A stretch of DNA of 64,000 nucleotides from Tricholomella constricta (Eukaryota; Basidiomycota; Agaricomycetes; Agaricales; Lyophyllaceae), in contig JAACJP010000009.1 in NCBI GenBank assembly GCA_013368375.1, positions 992,001 to 1,056,000 of the forward strand. Reading direction: 5' to 3'. Each line of letters opens with the position of its first letter. The stretch's first letter is position 1. Under the pieces are notes generated by a model that saw nothing but the letters and a program-made list of their open reading frames with translations, searched no databases and was not told the origin of the DNA. Positions 41,436 to 54,800 of this stretch are shown piece by piece. The translations under genes and the position numbers were made by a program.

Positions 41436-44400
41436 TTGTACCAGTTTCACGACAGTATCTTACCACAAACCGCCGAGCCGGTTATTGACACAAAGAACAA
41501 AGAACAGATAGAATTTTCAGATAACGAACAACAGATATACGACGTACCTACTGATCAGAACGATCACGGACAAGAACCCTCCGCACAAAGGTCACCGACA
41601 CTAACACCTCTGTCGACGAGGCCGTTAACACCGGTAATGTCGACGATACTGCCGCCGAAAGGGATTTCGGCTATGCCGGTTCCTGGAGGAAGACGCGCGC
41701 CGTATTTTGATACAACTGATCCGAGTGAATTACTCGAATTTTTCCAGGAATACGAGGATTTGGCGAATGACTGCGGATTGACAGACGAAGAGAAAGCGAG
41801 AATGGTGGTTAAGTACACGACGAAAAGAATGAAGAAATTCTGGAAAAGCTTACCAGGATACAAACCAGTGGATTGGACCCAGTTGAAAGACGCAATCTTC
41901 GACACGATCCCAGGTGGGAAGAAAGGAGAGAGGTATACTCAGCGCGATTTAAAGAGAATCATCCGTCGATATCAGGCTCACCGTATCCGATCCAAAAGAG
42001 ATCTCGTTAGGTATTACCAGGATTTTCGACCTGTCGCGGTTTCTCTTGAAAATGACGGTAAGATCAGTATTAACGAGAGGAACCGCATGTTCTGGGATGG
42101 GCTTCACGAGAAATCGCAAAAATCAATCAAGAAGCGACTAGAAATCACGGAGGGAAAGGCGTACTCGAGAGCGGCAGTACCAGAGATGCAGAAGGTGTTG
42201 GACGCGGGGCGAGAAGTGTTTGCGGATGACGCGTTTGATGCGGACGAAAGAAGAGTGAAATCGAAGAAGAAAGGGAAAGGGAGGAAGAACGAGACGGACT
42301 CGGAGGATTCAGGCGATAGCAGCGATAACGATTCGAACGATAGCGACTCGGAATCCTCGGACAGCGACAGTTCGTCTTCGGACAACGACAGACGAGGGAG
42401 GAAGAGAAAGACGAAGAAAGGGAGCGGACGACAAGAAGTAAAGACAAGGGTAGTGCCGGTAAAGGAAATGGGGAGGAAAGAGGAACTGGACGAGATTGAG
42501 GAATTGTCCCGCCGGTTACACGGGATGAAGGTAGGCGAACAGGCCTACACGGCGGCGTACATGAGACTTGCTGCGTTGTCTTCGGTTGCCATCCAACATG
42601 TACCCTCCCCCTGGGTAACACCGACGAATGTTGTAGCCGCTACGCCGATCTACCAACAGCCTGCTCAACAACATGCGCAGCAGCCATCTCAATCCCAACA
42701 ACAGTTTCCACAGCCCTCGTACCAATCGTTTCCACCACCAGTGCCGCTCCAGTATCCGTACCCTCAAGCAAATCAACAGCAGTGGAACTATGGAAACACA
42801 CAACGAGGTTTCGTGGGAGGAGCGCAGGGTGGTCAGGGACAAGGGGGATACGGCGGAGGCGGACGTGGTGGAGGAGGATACGGAGGAGGCGGGTATGGAG
42901 GACATGGAGGCGGACAAGGAGGCGGATACGGAGGAGGAGGACATGGAGAAGGTGGACATGGTCCAGGTGCGCCACATGATGCGAATTGCCAATGCCATTT
43001 CTGTCGTGAAATGGGCCATCGCTCGAGAGACAGTCGGATCGCCGCCGAGTATTGTTGTCGCGGTCAAATCCGATGGATACCACCCGGCATCTACGTGTGG
43101 GCGGACACTGGCGTACGCATCCCTTATTACATGAATGGCGTACGCGGCGCCGTAGAGGAACGGTTCGGACCATTACAACTACAAGGCGTGAACGCACCGC
43201 CGCAACCAGCCCCAGCGCCCGCTCCAGTACCCGTTCCAGCGCAACCGCAAGTAGCGATGGGAAACTTCGCCCAGGTATATATCCCCAAAGTCGAAGCGTA
43301 CGCGATTATTCAAGAGGTAGATGATGTGATGAAGGACTATGGTGGGGAGTTGGAGGGGAATGGCCATCCAGAAACGGATATGGACGACGGAGAGCGATAC
43401 ATTGCAGATGAGGGAGATGAGGAAGAAGTGGTGTGGGGTGCAATAGAAGAGTTGGAACGAGGGGACGCGGAGGTCACATATGCGACGAGATCGAAAGGGA
43501 AGAAGGAAAAGGATCAGCAAAAGAAGGAATCGACGATGAAGATGCACGATCAGAACAGGGCGAATGGAAAAGAGGGAATAAATGAGTACGTCATTGGAGA
43601 GGAAGAGAAAGAAGAAATGAATAACACCCAGAATACCATCAAAGGAAAAATGAAGGAGGGAGAGGCGAGTGGCGAAATGAAGGATTACTTACAGAATATT
43701 GTCCCCCAACAGCCCGCGTACACTTACGAATCTAAAGCCGCCGATCCCGCCGCCCCTCAGAAATTCCATCGTCGAATCCTCGATGCGATCGTGCCGAATA
43801 TCACTGTCGGTGAACTACTTTCACTCAGTGGAGAACTTCGAAAAGAAATAGTCGAGAACTCACAGACGATGCGCGTACCCAACCCGGTAACCCAACAGGC
43901 GACAGCGGCTGCGTTGTATGCGAGGATTCGCTTACCAGATATAGGACTAGAATATGCGACGCCACTACGGGAACTAGGAGTGGAGATAGAGGGAGTAAGA
44001 GTGGATGCGTTATTGGACGAAGGATCGGAAATAGTGGTGGTGAGGAAGGACTTATGGAAAGAGTTGGGGTTGCCGGTGAATGTGGAAAGGCTAATGACGA
44101 TGGAGACGGTGAATGGGGCGAAAGAAGCGATGATAGGGTGTGTGGAGTACATGGAGATTGTGGTGGAAGGGATGAGCACATGGGCCCACGCGTACGTCGT
44201 TCCAGACGCACCTTATCGCCTTCTGCTTGGACGGCCGTGGCAACGCAGTGTGCGATTGACGAAAATCGAGACGGATGCGGAGGTGATTGTGACATTGCAG
44301 GACCCAGTGGACAGGAAGAGGTTGAAGACGATAGCGACGAAGGAGAGACCGGCGGGTGGAAGGGTCATGGCCACGACGTTCAATTGTGTGGGAGACGTTG

Positions 44401-45668
44401 CGGCAGCGTGGAGAGAAGAAGGAAGACATCAGGGTACCGAGCCGGTGATCCTAACACAGCCACCGATCAAGATCACCTCGGCTTTACCGGACCTCGCATA
44501 TAACGGCCCGATTGCGATCATCAATGTCCTACTTGCGTCATCGTTTACAATTGATCCCGTCGCGCGCACACTGGCATACAAGAAAGTGGCAAATAAAATA
44601 CTACCGGTACCAACTACGATGCCAGAATACGCTAAGATACACCGACGGTTTCCGGAAGATCCACTGCAAACCCTCCCTATACTCCCTACATATCCATCTG
44701 ACTTTGTGCCCAGGGATCGTTTGACGCAGGAACGGATGGATGCGCTGGGATTGATGAGGAACAAGTTTCTGTGGGAAGAGGAAAGGAAGCTCGTGGCGGC
44801 AGTACTGATGGCGAATGAGATGGCGCTGGCGTGGGACGAGTCAGAGAAAGGACGGTTTCGGGACGACTACTTCTCGCCGGTGGTGATACCGGTGATAGGG
44901 CATGTGCCATGGGCGAGGAAGAGTCTTCCTATCCCGCCAGGAATACGTGAGGAAGTGATCGAATTGATCAAGAAGAAGGTGTCTGCGGGGGTATACGAAC
45001 CATCGAACAGTTCGTATCGGCATCAGTGGTTCTGTGTTGCGAAGAAGGACGGAAGAGTACGTATCGTTCATAACCTTGGCCCGTTGAACGCAGTTACTGT
45101 CAAAGACTCCGCCCAACCGCCGCTTGTCGACCAGTATGCCGAACAGTGTTCGGGACGTGCGATCTACACGGGTCTGGATCTCTTCGTCGGATACGATCAT
45201 CAAACACTTCACCCTGCTTCTCGAGATCTCACAACATTCGATACGCCACTCGGGACTCATAGACTGACGGTCCTTCCGCAAGGGTGGACAGGATCATTGC
45301 AAGTGTTCCACAATAATGTCGCGTTCATTTTACAAGATGAGACGAAGATCGCACCGAATTTTTCCGACGATATCACAGTACTGGGGGGGAAAACGAGGAT
45401 GGAGATGGAGGGCGGCGGGTACAAGGTCACGAAGGAGAATGAAGGGGTGCAGGAGTTCGTACGGGCGCATGTGGAGGATTTGAACCGAGTATTGCATCGG
45501 CTGAAGCATGCGGGAGCGACGGTATCGGCGCCGAAGTTGCAGTTGTGTGTGGAGGAGTTGACGGTGGTGGGGCAATTGTCGACGTATGAGGGAAGAGTAC
45601 TGGATCGGGGAAAGGTGGTGAAGGTGGAGACATGGCCAGCGTGCAAAACGGCGAGCGATGTGAGCTGA
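41436..45668 (+). pseudogene. Gypsy-D Gag-protease-RT in a single frame (1,410 codons)
   Basis: One long ORF: capsid domain (ELLEFFQEYEDLANDCGLT onward, residues about 100-280), Ser/Asp-rich stretch, Gly-rich array (GGYGGGG type, about 470-500), a zinc knuckle CHFCREMGHRSRDS whose last Cys is Ser, a protease with LLDEGSEIVVV (Ser of DSG replaced), and RT with AGVYEPSNSSYRHQWF, LDLFVGYD and an active-site strand FSDDITV. The stop TGA at 45666-45668 lies within the RT-RNase H connection; the same frame continues (FLGMAGTVRVWIRDF). Lost knuckle and protease residues suggest decay. Confidence 0.85.
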
Positions 45669-45841
45669 TTCCTCGGGATGGCGGGCACGGTCCGGGTCTG
45701 GATTCGGGATTTTGCTGAGATCGCGCATCCCCTGATCGAACTGACGAAGAAAGACGTTGAGTTCGAATGGAGAGAGGAACACAAGGTAGCGATGGACTTA
45801 CTTAAAGAAGTGATCGTCTCCAGCCCTGCGATCCGCGCCAT

Positions 45842-46186
45842 TGTTAGGACCTGATGTAGCACGCTGGTTACGGAGTTATTCCGGGACCACCGAGGCGGAC
45901 AGGCCTGACGTTGTCGAGGAAGACGAGCTCCGAAGGGTTGTTCGGAGGTCGTGAGCGTCGACAAGGACGTTCGCAAGAGCTTGTTCGAACGAATGAGCTT
46001 AAGCGATACGAGAGTGAAGCAGAATAGATTCAAGAAAGTGAGAGAGAACAAGAACGAGAACAGAGACTAGTCGTAACAATTGGTAATATCGAGGTAAGGA
46101 GTCTGAAAAGAAGTGGTGCCATCATATATACGGTGGACGTGCGTGGGAAAGCGTAAGTGATTGCGAGTTTAGGGGCGGTCGTGACA
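45842..46186. mobile_element. Solo LTR, 345 bp, in Gypsy-D RNase H
   Basis: Begins TGTTAGGACC and ends GTCGTGACA, flanked by the 5-bp direct repeat GCCAT (45837-45841 and 46187-46191). Deleting it with one GCCAT restores the frame across AIRAIDYTSGN. It differs from the other LTRs in the window. Confidence 0.9.
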
Positions 46187-46191
46187 GCCAT

Positions 46192-48273
46192 CGACTATAC
46201 TTCGGGCAATGAAGTTATACTGTCCGTCGATTCGTCTTACCGAGCATGTGGCTACATCCTGGCGCAGGAGGACCAGCTCAAACGCCGTCGACCAGCTCGC
46301 TACGGTTCAATTTCGTGGAACGAACGTGAATCGCGCTATTCGCAGGCAAAACTCGAACTGTACGGTTTATTTCGGGCTTTGAACGCGACAAAAATTTTAT
46401 TATTGGGGTACGGAGTCTCACCGTGGAAGTAGACGCGAAGTACATCAAAGGGATGATTAACCGTCCCGATATTCATCCCAATGCCGCAATGAACCGATGG
46501 ATTGCGGCGATTTTACTATTCGACTTCAAGCTGGTGCACGTACCAGGGAAGAAATTTGGGGGACCGGATGGATTGTCGAGGAGGGAGAAAACTGTGGATG
46601 AGGGAGATGAGATGGAGGATGACGGAGAAGAATGGATCGAAGAAATTTTGGGATGCGGCATCTGGGTGGCGAGGTCCTTGGAGGAGAAAGAAAGGGGAGG
46701 AATTTTGAGAGTCGAGCGGACAGAGAGAAAGGTGGCGGTATCCTTGATGGTAGTAGGGATGGACGAGAGGGACGGGATGGAGGTGGAATTACCATGGAGT
46801 GAAGAGACAGAGCGACGAGAGAGGGATTTGAAGGAGATCGAGACGTACCTGGAGAGCTTGCAGAGGCCCGATGGCGATGTCAATGGACTCAAACCGTTTC
46901 TTCGACGGGTATCCAAATTCTTCGTCCGCGGCGGTCGTCTCTGGCGTAAAGAACATGGGGGCCGACACCAACTTGTCATTTGGAAGGAAGATCGGCTCAG
47001 AATATTGAAAGCAGCGCACGATGACCTTGGACACCGCGGACAGTACGGAACTCGACGCACCATCGCCGACCGATTCTGGTGGCCAGCACTCGACGACGAC
47101 GTAAAATGGTTCATAACAACGTGTCATGCTTGTCAACTACGCTCGCTTGAGAAAGTCATCTTGCCGCCAACTGTGTCCAGTCCTGCGGGGCTGTTCGCTA
47201 AGATGTACGCCGACACTATGCACTTACCAACATCGAACGGCTTCAAGTACCTTGCGCAAGGTCGATGCAGCTTGATCTCGTGGGCAGAGTGGAGAAAATT
47301 GCGGGAGGAAAATGGGGCGACGCTGGGGGCGTTCTTGTTCGAGGAAGTGATGTGCCGGTGGGGGGCGATTGAGGAAATCGTCGTGGATAACGGGAAACCG
47401 TGGGTCGCCGCGCTGGACTGGCTCTCCGAGAAGTATCAGATCTGCCATATCCGGATCTCCGCATACAACTCGCAGTCGAACGGGGTCGTTGAGAGTACGC
47501 ACCGGCCAATTCGGGACTCGCTCGTGAAGATCTGCAGAGGTGATATGCGTCAGTGGTCACAACACGTCCCGTACATCTTTTGGGCAGACCGGATCACAAC
47601 TCGCAAACGATACGGATACTCACCGTTCTACGCAGCGACGGGAACCGAACCCCTTCTCCCCTTTGACATCACCGAATCCACATTCCTATTCCCAGAATTC
47701 ACGCGTCGACTCTCTGACGAGGAACTTATTATGAATCGCGCGATACAACTCGAACGTCGAGACGAAGACCTCGCGCGCATTCACGATCGGGTTCTGAAAC
47801 ATCGATACAAATCTATCGCCGACTTCGTTAAACAACACGAGAACGTGATCCACGACTACAATTTTGTACCTGGAGAGTTCGTCATGGTGTTGAATAAGAA
47901 GATCGAACAGGACTTGGGAAGGAAGTGCCGACCACGCTATTTCGGTCCGATGATCGTCGCGCGTTGTCTGCGGAGTGGAGCTTATCGTCTGGCCGAAGTC
48001 AACGGCGCTCTGTCGAAACTGAAATTCGGCGCGTTCCGTTTGATCCCGTTGATACGCACCCTTCCTGGCTGGCCGCCGACACACTATTACGACCATTACA
48101 GACGACTCAGCGATGTATGCGACTACGCCGACAGCTCGCCGACCAACGCGATCAGCTCGAACCGGCCGACTCTCCCCTCGGTCGGCATAGGTCGGCATAA
48201 CCGCACGATCAGCCAGCAAGCTCACACACCCAACCGCCAAGTACCGACAGCTGACGAAGTACTTCACCGATGA
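46192..48273 (+). pseudogene. Gypsy-D RNase H and integrase
   Basis: 46192-46432 encodes RNase H (VILSVDSSYRACGYILAQ, ESRYSQAKLELYGLFRAL). A frameshift near 46420 leads to the 616-codon frame 46423-48273: EVDAKYIKGM, HHCC finger (HDDLGHRGQYGTRR, CHACQLR), integrase core (MYADTMHLP, VVDNGKPWV, YNSQSNGVVESTHRP with the Glu), and the C-terminal GEFVMVLNKKIE module. Same lineage as Gypsy-C pol. Confidence 0.88.
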
Positions 48274-48482
48274 CGTATTTCCCGGCATGTCCCTTCCGCC
48301 TCCTATCCACGGAGCAGATCCGGCCGACCCATGGGATTCCGCAATCATCTAAACTCTCCGACCGGGTATCCGATTTAACGTTGGTGGCCGATCGATAACA
48401 TGCCATACTAGACCGGTCCTCAGCAAAGAGTCGCGCGGTACCAGACTTGGCGGCAACCCAACCAGAAACACCCACATGGTCG
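48274..48482 (+). other. Gypsy-D 3' untranslated sequence
   Basis: No ORF, no LTR copy. It ends at the left end of the Gypsy-C LTR, so the 3' LTR of Gypsy-D is missing here. Confidence 0.5.
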
Positions 48483-49003
48483 TGTTAAGGGAGAATCGTT
48501 CGCCTTAGCATAAAAACGCTCATCATGTAGTACCTACACCTCCAGTGAATTATAGCCCGTATTTTCCCTCACGTTCAGAGTTAATAGCTCAAAAACCATC
48601 GTCTCCGTCGTCTCCGAACCGTCCTCATCGTATAAACCCGTTGCAAACCGCCGTAACCGTCGCCACCGTAGTAAATCTAGTAAACCGCCGTACCTGTCCG
48701 CCCGTAACCGCCGCCCGAACCCGTGAGTTCTCCGTTTTAGCATCGTTCATCTCGTTGTCGCGCCACCGACATCAACAGTTGCGTCGCCAACCAGTTCCAG
48801 CTGGGAACTATCGCATACCATCGCGCTCGTCGCATCGTCGTCGGTTCAACTAATATCAAATCGGGTCGTCTTTACCTTCGTCCAAACCATCCTTTTAGCC
48901 CTGCACACTCGCGTGTTTGGGAACTTTTAACACTTCTCGCCCCCTATAGCTGTTAGTTGTTTTGTTGTTGTGTACAGCACTCACAGGCCTTCTAGCTCTA
49001 TCA
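48483..49003 (+). repeat. 5' LTR of Gypsy-C (about 521 bp)
   Basis: TGTTAAGGG to CTCTATCA. Similarity with the diverged minus-strand copy at 9677-10192 covers the same extent, which supports both ends. Confidence 0.7.
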
Positions 49004-49006
49004 TTC

Positions 49007-49024
49007 TGGAGCCCACCGCGAGGG
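49007..49024 (+). other. tRNA primer-binding site of Gypsy-C
   Basis: TGGAGCCCACCGCGAGGG, three bases after the LTR end; matches the sites of Gypsy-D and the copy near 9660 except at one base. Confidence 0.75.
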
Positions 49025-51780
49025 TTTTAAAAACCACCGCCGAACACGCAACCTTCTTACACTTCTTCGTAAAAACCTACGACGCGCCGACCATTCCGCC
49101 AGAAACTCGACAAGAAACAAGAACCCGAACCCTTCGTGCCAAAATCCGCGCAGTCTTCGGAGAGGCCGACACCGACTCAGAATCCCTATCCCCGCTCTTT
49201 CACTCAGTAACCCCACATCGCGCGATCCACAACAACCTCAGTCCCCTGTTCTATAGCCCTTTATCAGATCTACCATCGCCTACCCCGACCGAACGAACCC
49301 CGTCTCGTGAATCGACCGCCCGAACCGACTCCGACTCTGACCCCTTTGCGTCGGAACTCCCTACTACCGATCAAGGAGTAGAATTTAGACTCACTCCCCT
49401 ATTGCCTACGACACCAGAAACCTCAGATTCTTCCCCACCGTCATATTCCCCCTCTCCATCCCCTCTTCATAGACCAACACCATCTGTCATGGCCCAACCA
49501 CCGATCGTTGTAAAACCAATGCCCGCGCGCGGACAAAGTTCGGCACCGACGTTCTCACCCGAACGCGCACGCGAACTACGGCGGTATTTCTCAGACCTGG
49601 ATCACCTCTTCACCGAATGTAACGTGGTAGACGAACGAGAAAAGAAAATGCACGCCACACGATACACCGATATCGATACGGCCGACCTATGGGAACAACT
49701 CGAGGAGTTCGCGAACGGCGCACACGACGACTGGCGAAAAGCGATAATGGCACTTTACCCAGGAGCTAGCGAAGAAAGAAAGTACTCGATGGCCGACCTT
49801 GACCACCTGATCAGAGAACGACACCGACTAGGGATCCAATCCAACAGCGACCTCGGGGAGTATTACCGACAGTTCCTTCCAATCACTCAATTCCTTGTCA
49901 GCAAAGACCGACTCTCGAAAAACGAACGCGACCGCCAATTTCGCCGCGCATTCCAGTCCGACTTATGGTCAAAAATCCATCGCAGACTCGAAATCTTAGA
50001 TCCGAACCACCACCCAGACGACCCCTACTCCACCGAAAACATTCGCGCGGCGGCCGAACACATTCTCCACGGAACCAGCGCCGTCCGACGACAGGAAGAG
50101 CCAGCACACGCGCCACCACAGATTGCGATCGCACCACGCGGACCTTTATCAGACGCGACCAAGTCACCGAACGCGAACCAACCCCTCAAATTGGAAGAAC
50201 TCTACGAGAAAATTCACCTTCTAGAACAGCACATCCACCGCTTAGAACACACTACAGGGAGCGACGGCAATCGGCCAAACCGGGTACCTCACGACAACTG
50301 TCACTTTTGTGGTGGCGAAGGACATTACATTCCCAACTGCCCCATATGTCAACAATACATGGCAGAAGGGCGCTGCCGCCGACGACCCGAGGACAACAAA
50401 ATAGGACTACCGAGCGGCGTGCTCATACCACTTGGGACACCAGGCAGATACATAAAAGACAAAATCGACGAGTGGCACAGACGTAACCCCAACCAACTAG
50501 CAACAGGACAACTATCGGCTAACGCGAACCCGACCGAAGGCATGATGCTAGAAATACTACAATTCAATGATATCACCAACCACGACTTGAAAATCGAGGA
50601 TCGAATGGTCGTATTGGAGCGGGAACTCAACACGTTGCGCGCACGGAAAGAAGTCTTTGACGGAGTAGAACTTATTAGTCGCGCACCACAGAAGCGACCT
50701 GTCACTATCGAGACCATTCAAGACGCCGACGCCCCGACCACCAAAGAAGTAACCGCATCGCGTACTACACCGGACCCGAAGAAAAGCGACACTAAAGCTC
50801 CCCCACTACCATCCAATATACCGCTGATCCCTAGCACCAGAGCCGACCCCACGACCGCTACGCGCGACAAAGCACCAATTCATCCGTTCTCCAATATCCC
50901 CGACAATCGCTACGTACCTCCCTCCACACGGAACTTAGCTGCCACCGAGAAAGCGAAAGCCGATAGCGCATATCGAACCCAAGCGCCCATTTCCGACCCA
51001 ACTAAATCGGCTGACCTCTTTGAACGCGCGCTCGACTCGACAATGTCGGTAACCGTCAGAGAACTTTGTGGAGTCGCACCAGAGATTCGCGGAAAGTTCA
51101 GGGACGCCAACACACCTAAGCGGATCATAAACAGCAACCTTATTACGGTATACAACGAAGCCCCTACGTCCGCCTACATAGAAGAACTCGATGCGCTCCC
51201 TTGCGAAGGCAATAGCGACAACGCGACGCCACCACCAGGTGCGCTAGTCACCGGCGACGTCTACGACACATACTACCAAAACCTGTTACCGGGAGAATGC
51301 CCCGACAGACTGATCGTCGCAATGGAATCACACGCACTTAGATCCATCATGCTGATGGTCGACGCAAGAGAACAAATCGAAAGCATTGTGGATAGCGGAT
51401 GTCAAATCATTGCAATGTCGGAGGAGGTCTGCCACGGATTGGGAGTCAAATACGACCCAACCATCGTTCTCCAGATGCAGTCCGCGAACGGCACGACTGA
51501 CCCCTCGCTCCGACTAGCGCGAAACGTACCATGCACCATAGGCGAAGTCACTCTCTACCTCCAGATGCACGTCATTCGTAACCCCGCATACGACATACTC
51601 CTCGGCCGACCATTCGACGTACTCACCTGCTCCAACGTCAAAACACGCTCTGCTGACGACACCATTATAACTATCACCGATCCAAACACTCAAGAAGTCA
51701 TCGCGATCCCGACCTTCGCACGCGGACAGCGTCGACGCCCCAAGAAAGACATAAATTTTCGTATACTCTCGAGGAATTAA
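49025..51780 (+). CDS. Gypsy-C Gag-protease (frame open from 48970)
   Basis: An intact frame ends at 51780; the true start ATG is uncertain (the frame is already open in the LTR, and the ATG at 49489, MAQPPIVVKP, is a good candidate). It has a capsid domain (RRYFSDLDHLFTECNV onward), coiled-coil LEELYEKIHLLEQHIHRLE, a CHFCGGEGHYIPNC zinc knuckle at about 50299-50340 and an aspartyl protease with the active site SIVDSGCQIIAM at about 51382-51417. The last codons overlap the pol frame, with a slippery site 24 bases before the stop. Confidence 0.88.
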
Positions 51781-51815
51781 GCCATGATCACGGCGATCTT
51801 GCGCTCCTCCTCGAG
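51753..51815 (+). promoter_or_regulatory. -1 ribosomal frameshift signal
   Basis: Heptamer A-AAT-TTT (51753-51759) in the gag-protease frame, a standard X-XXY-YYZ slippery site. After an 8-base spacer, CTCGAGGA (51768-51775) can pair perfectly with TCCTCGAG (51808-51815). A -1 slip moves ribosomes into the pol frame, which is open from 51759 onward without stops. Confidence 0.8.
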
Positions 51816-54800
51816 TACGACCCCCCGAGCTATACCCCGACTGTTATTTCCTTTTGTGAACTCCCTTTCAAACCTAATAGTGACGCCACCCACGACGCCC
51901 GACTTGCTTCACTCTACGTCACAGCACCAGGACTAACACCTCCCTTCCCCATCGACAAATCTTTCGTCCTCACCTCACCGACAAACTCCGCCGACTCCCT
52001 ACTGCACTGCGATCGCAACACCGATTTACCAGTTCCGACCGACACAAACACGTTCGCCGTTAAAATTAAGGGTGTACAATCCAAAAAGAAGTATAAACCC
52101 GTCGCGCAGAAAGTACGATCTATCGTCGCTAGCTGCCCCGACCACTTCAGGATAGAACGAAACATATTGGGCGATCCCCTCGCCGACATACCGATACTAC
52201 ATCCCAACCCACCACCATTCCGGCCCACGGGACGCTACACTCTGGAACGTAAAGAAGACCTCGACCGTGAACACCCAGGATTCCTTACCGAAACCGAACG
52301 CGCTATAATGCACGACCTCATGTGTAAACAAAACCTCGCGTTCGCATGGGACGATTCAGAGCGCGGTCGCTTCCGATCGGACTTCTTTCCTCCCATTGAT
52401 ATACCTATAGTCGCACACACTCCGTGGATCGAGCGAAACATCCCGATTCCCCCAGGCATCTACGACGAAGTCTGTGACATTATTAAAACCAAGCTCGCAG
52501 CCGGCGTCTACGAGCCGTCCAACTCCAGTTACCGATCGCGCTGGTTCTGCACCCTAAAGAAAAACGGCAAACTCCGCCTCGTCCACAGCCTAGAACCCCT
52601 AAACCGCGTCACCATACGACACTCAGGGGTAATGCCGATTCCGGACCACGTTGCAGAACAATTTGCCGGTCGCATTTGTGGCACAATGTTAGATCTGTTT
52701 GTCGGCTACGACGAACGATTAATCGCACCATCGTCGCGCGATCTCACTACCTTCCAAACACCTTTTGGCGCACTTCGCCTTGTAACACTGCCTATGGGCT
52801 GGACCAACTCGGTACCAATATTCCATGACGATGTCACCTACATTTTACAACCCGAAATTCCCGACCACACGCTTCCATATATCGATGATGCCCCTATCAA
52901 GGGACCCGCGACGTGGTACCCCGACCCCGCCACAGGCTTACCAAAAACGCATCCTGACAATCCCGACGTACGCCTCGCAATATGGGAATTCTTCAATAAC
53001 GTCAACCGCATCCTCCAACGGATGAAATACTGTGGCGGTACCTTTTCAGGAAAGAAACTAGTCATATGCGCACCACAATTCAAAGTCCTTGGGCACGTCT
53101 GCACGCCTGCTGGGCGCATTCCCGACGCCGACCGACTCACGTTATTGCGAAAATGGACGTCATGCGCCACACTGTCAGAACTGCGCGCTTTCTTAGGAAC
53201 CGTCGGCGTACTGCGAATCTTTGTCAAAAACTTTGCACACCGCGCACACCACCTCGTCAAACTAACCCGAAAGGATGCCATCTTCGAATTTGGACCCGAC
53301 CAGGTAGCGGCGCAGCGCGATATCGTAGAAGCAATCACTGAAGCTAAGCCCCTCGTTCCTATCGACTACACATCCGACAACCCCGTCATCCTCGCGGTCG
53401 ACACCTCCCACATCGCAGTCGGATTTTACCTCTGCCAGACCGACCCAGTCAACCGAACGCGACGCAGATACAATCGGTTCGGCTCCATCACACTGAACAA
53501 CCGAGAGTCACGTTTTTCACAGCCAAAGCTGGAATTTTATGGCCTCTTTCGCGCCCTCGGAGCCTTACGACTCTACGTAATAGGCGTCCGAAACCTGGTC
53601 GTTGAAGTCGACGCCCGTTACATCAAAGGCATGCTTTCCAATCCCGATATCCAACCATCCGCTTCCGTCAACAGATGGATTGTCTCCGTCCTCATGTTCC
53701 ACTTCGAACTTGTTCACGTTAAAGGCACATTCCACGGACCCGACGGATTATCGCGCCACCCCCGGCAGCCCGACGACCTGCCCGATACCTACGATGAAGA
53801 CGAAGCGGACTTCGAGGACTGGGTCGACCGCATGCAAAGCCTGATGCACATTATACAACCGTTACCCCAACCACCGTCGCCGTTACATATTTACCAGATC
53901 TTCGCCCTGGCTCAGATCTCAAGTAAGGAGGAGATGATGGTGGCAGCAGACACCGACCCGACGCCACCAGACCTAGCGGCTCACGAACTCCTAGCCGACT
54001 CTCCGCGACCGCCTAGGATTCGTACCGACGACGATACAGGAATATGCGACCCTAATACGAACCTGGCTGACATGTCATATAATGATGTACCCAGAACCGA
54101 CGCCGCCAAAGCGCAGGACCGACGCATAGAAGTCGTTAGACAATGGTTAACCGACCTCAAGCGACCAGATAATATGTCCGATGACCAGTACGCGACCTTT
54201 ATCCGTTATGCCACAGGGTTCTTCATAGATGGCACGCGACTATGGCGACGAGACCGACAAGGCGCACACAAATTAGTCGCCAGACCCGAAACGCGATTGG
54301 AGATCCTACGATCGGTCCATGATAACCTTGGCCATAAGCGATTCTACGTGACTCGCGCGACCCTCCTCGAGCGTTTCTGGTGGCCCAATGTTCGAGCCGA
54401 CGTCGTGTGGTTCGTACAGACATGCCACATATGTCAGATTCAACAAACAACCAAGGTCCTTATTCCCCCAACTGTCGCAACACCCGCACCACTCTTCGCA
54501 AAAATATACATCGACACCATGCACCTGCCAGCGTCCAATGGGCTCAAATACATCGTTCAAGGCCGCTGCTCTCTTATCCACTTCCCTGAGTGGCGCGCAC
54601 TCCGGAAAGAAAACAGCCGCACGTTAGGCGATTGGATGTACGAAGACGTCATCTGTCAATGGGGCGGATTACACGAGATCGTGACGGACAACGGACCAGC
54701 CTTCATCAAGGCGGCCGAACACATCACAAAGAAGTACCATATTCACAACATCCGCATCTCGGGCTACAACTCTAAAGCCAACAGACTCGTCGAGAAACCC

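Noticed and set aside
42145..43197. Minus-strand ORFs rich in Ser/Arg under Gypsy-D gag
   Set aside because: Compositional shadows of the Gly- and Asp-rich gag frame on the plus strand.
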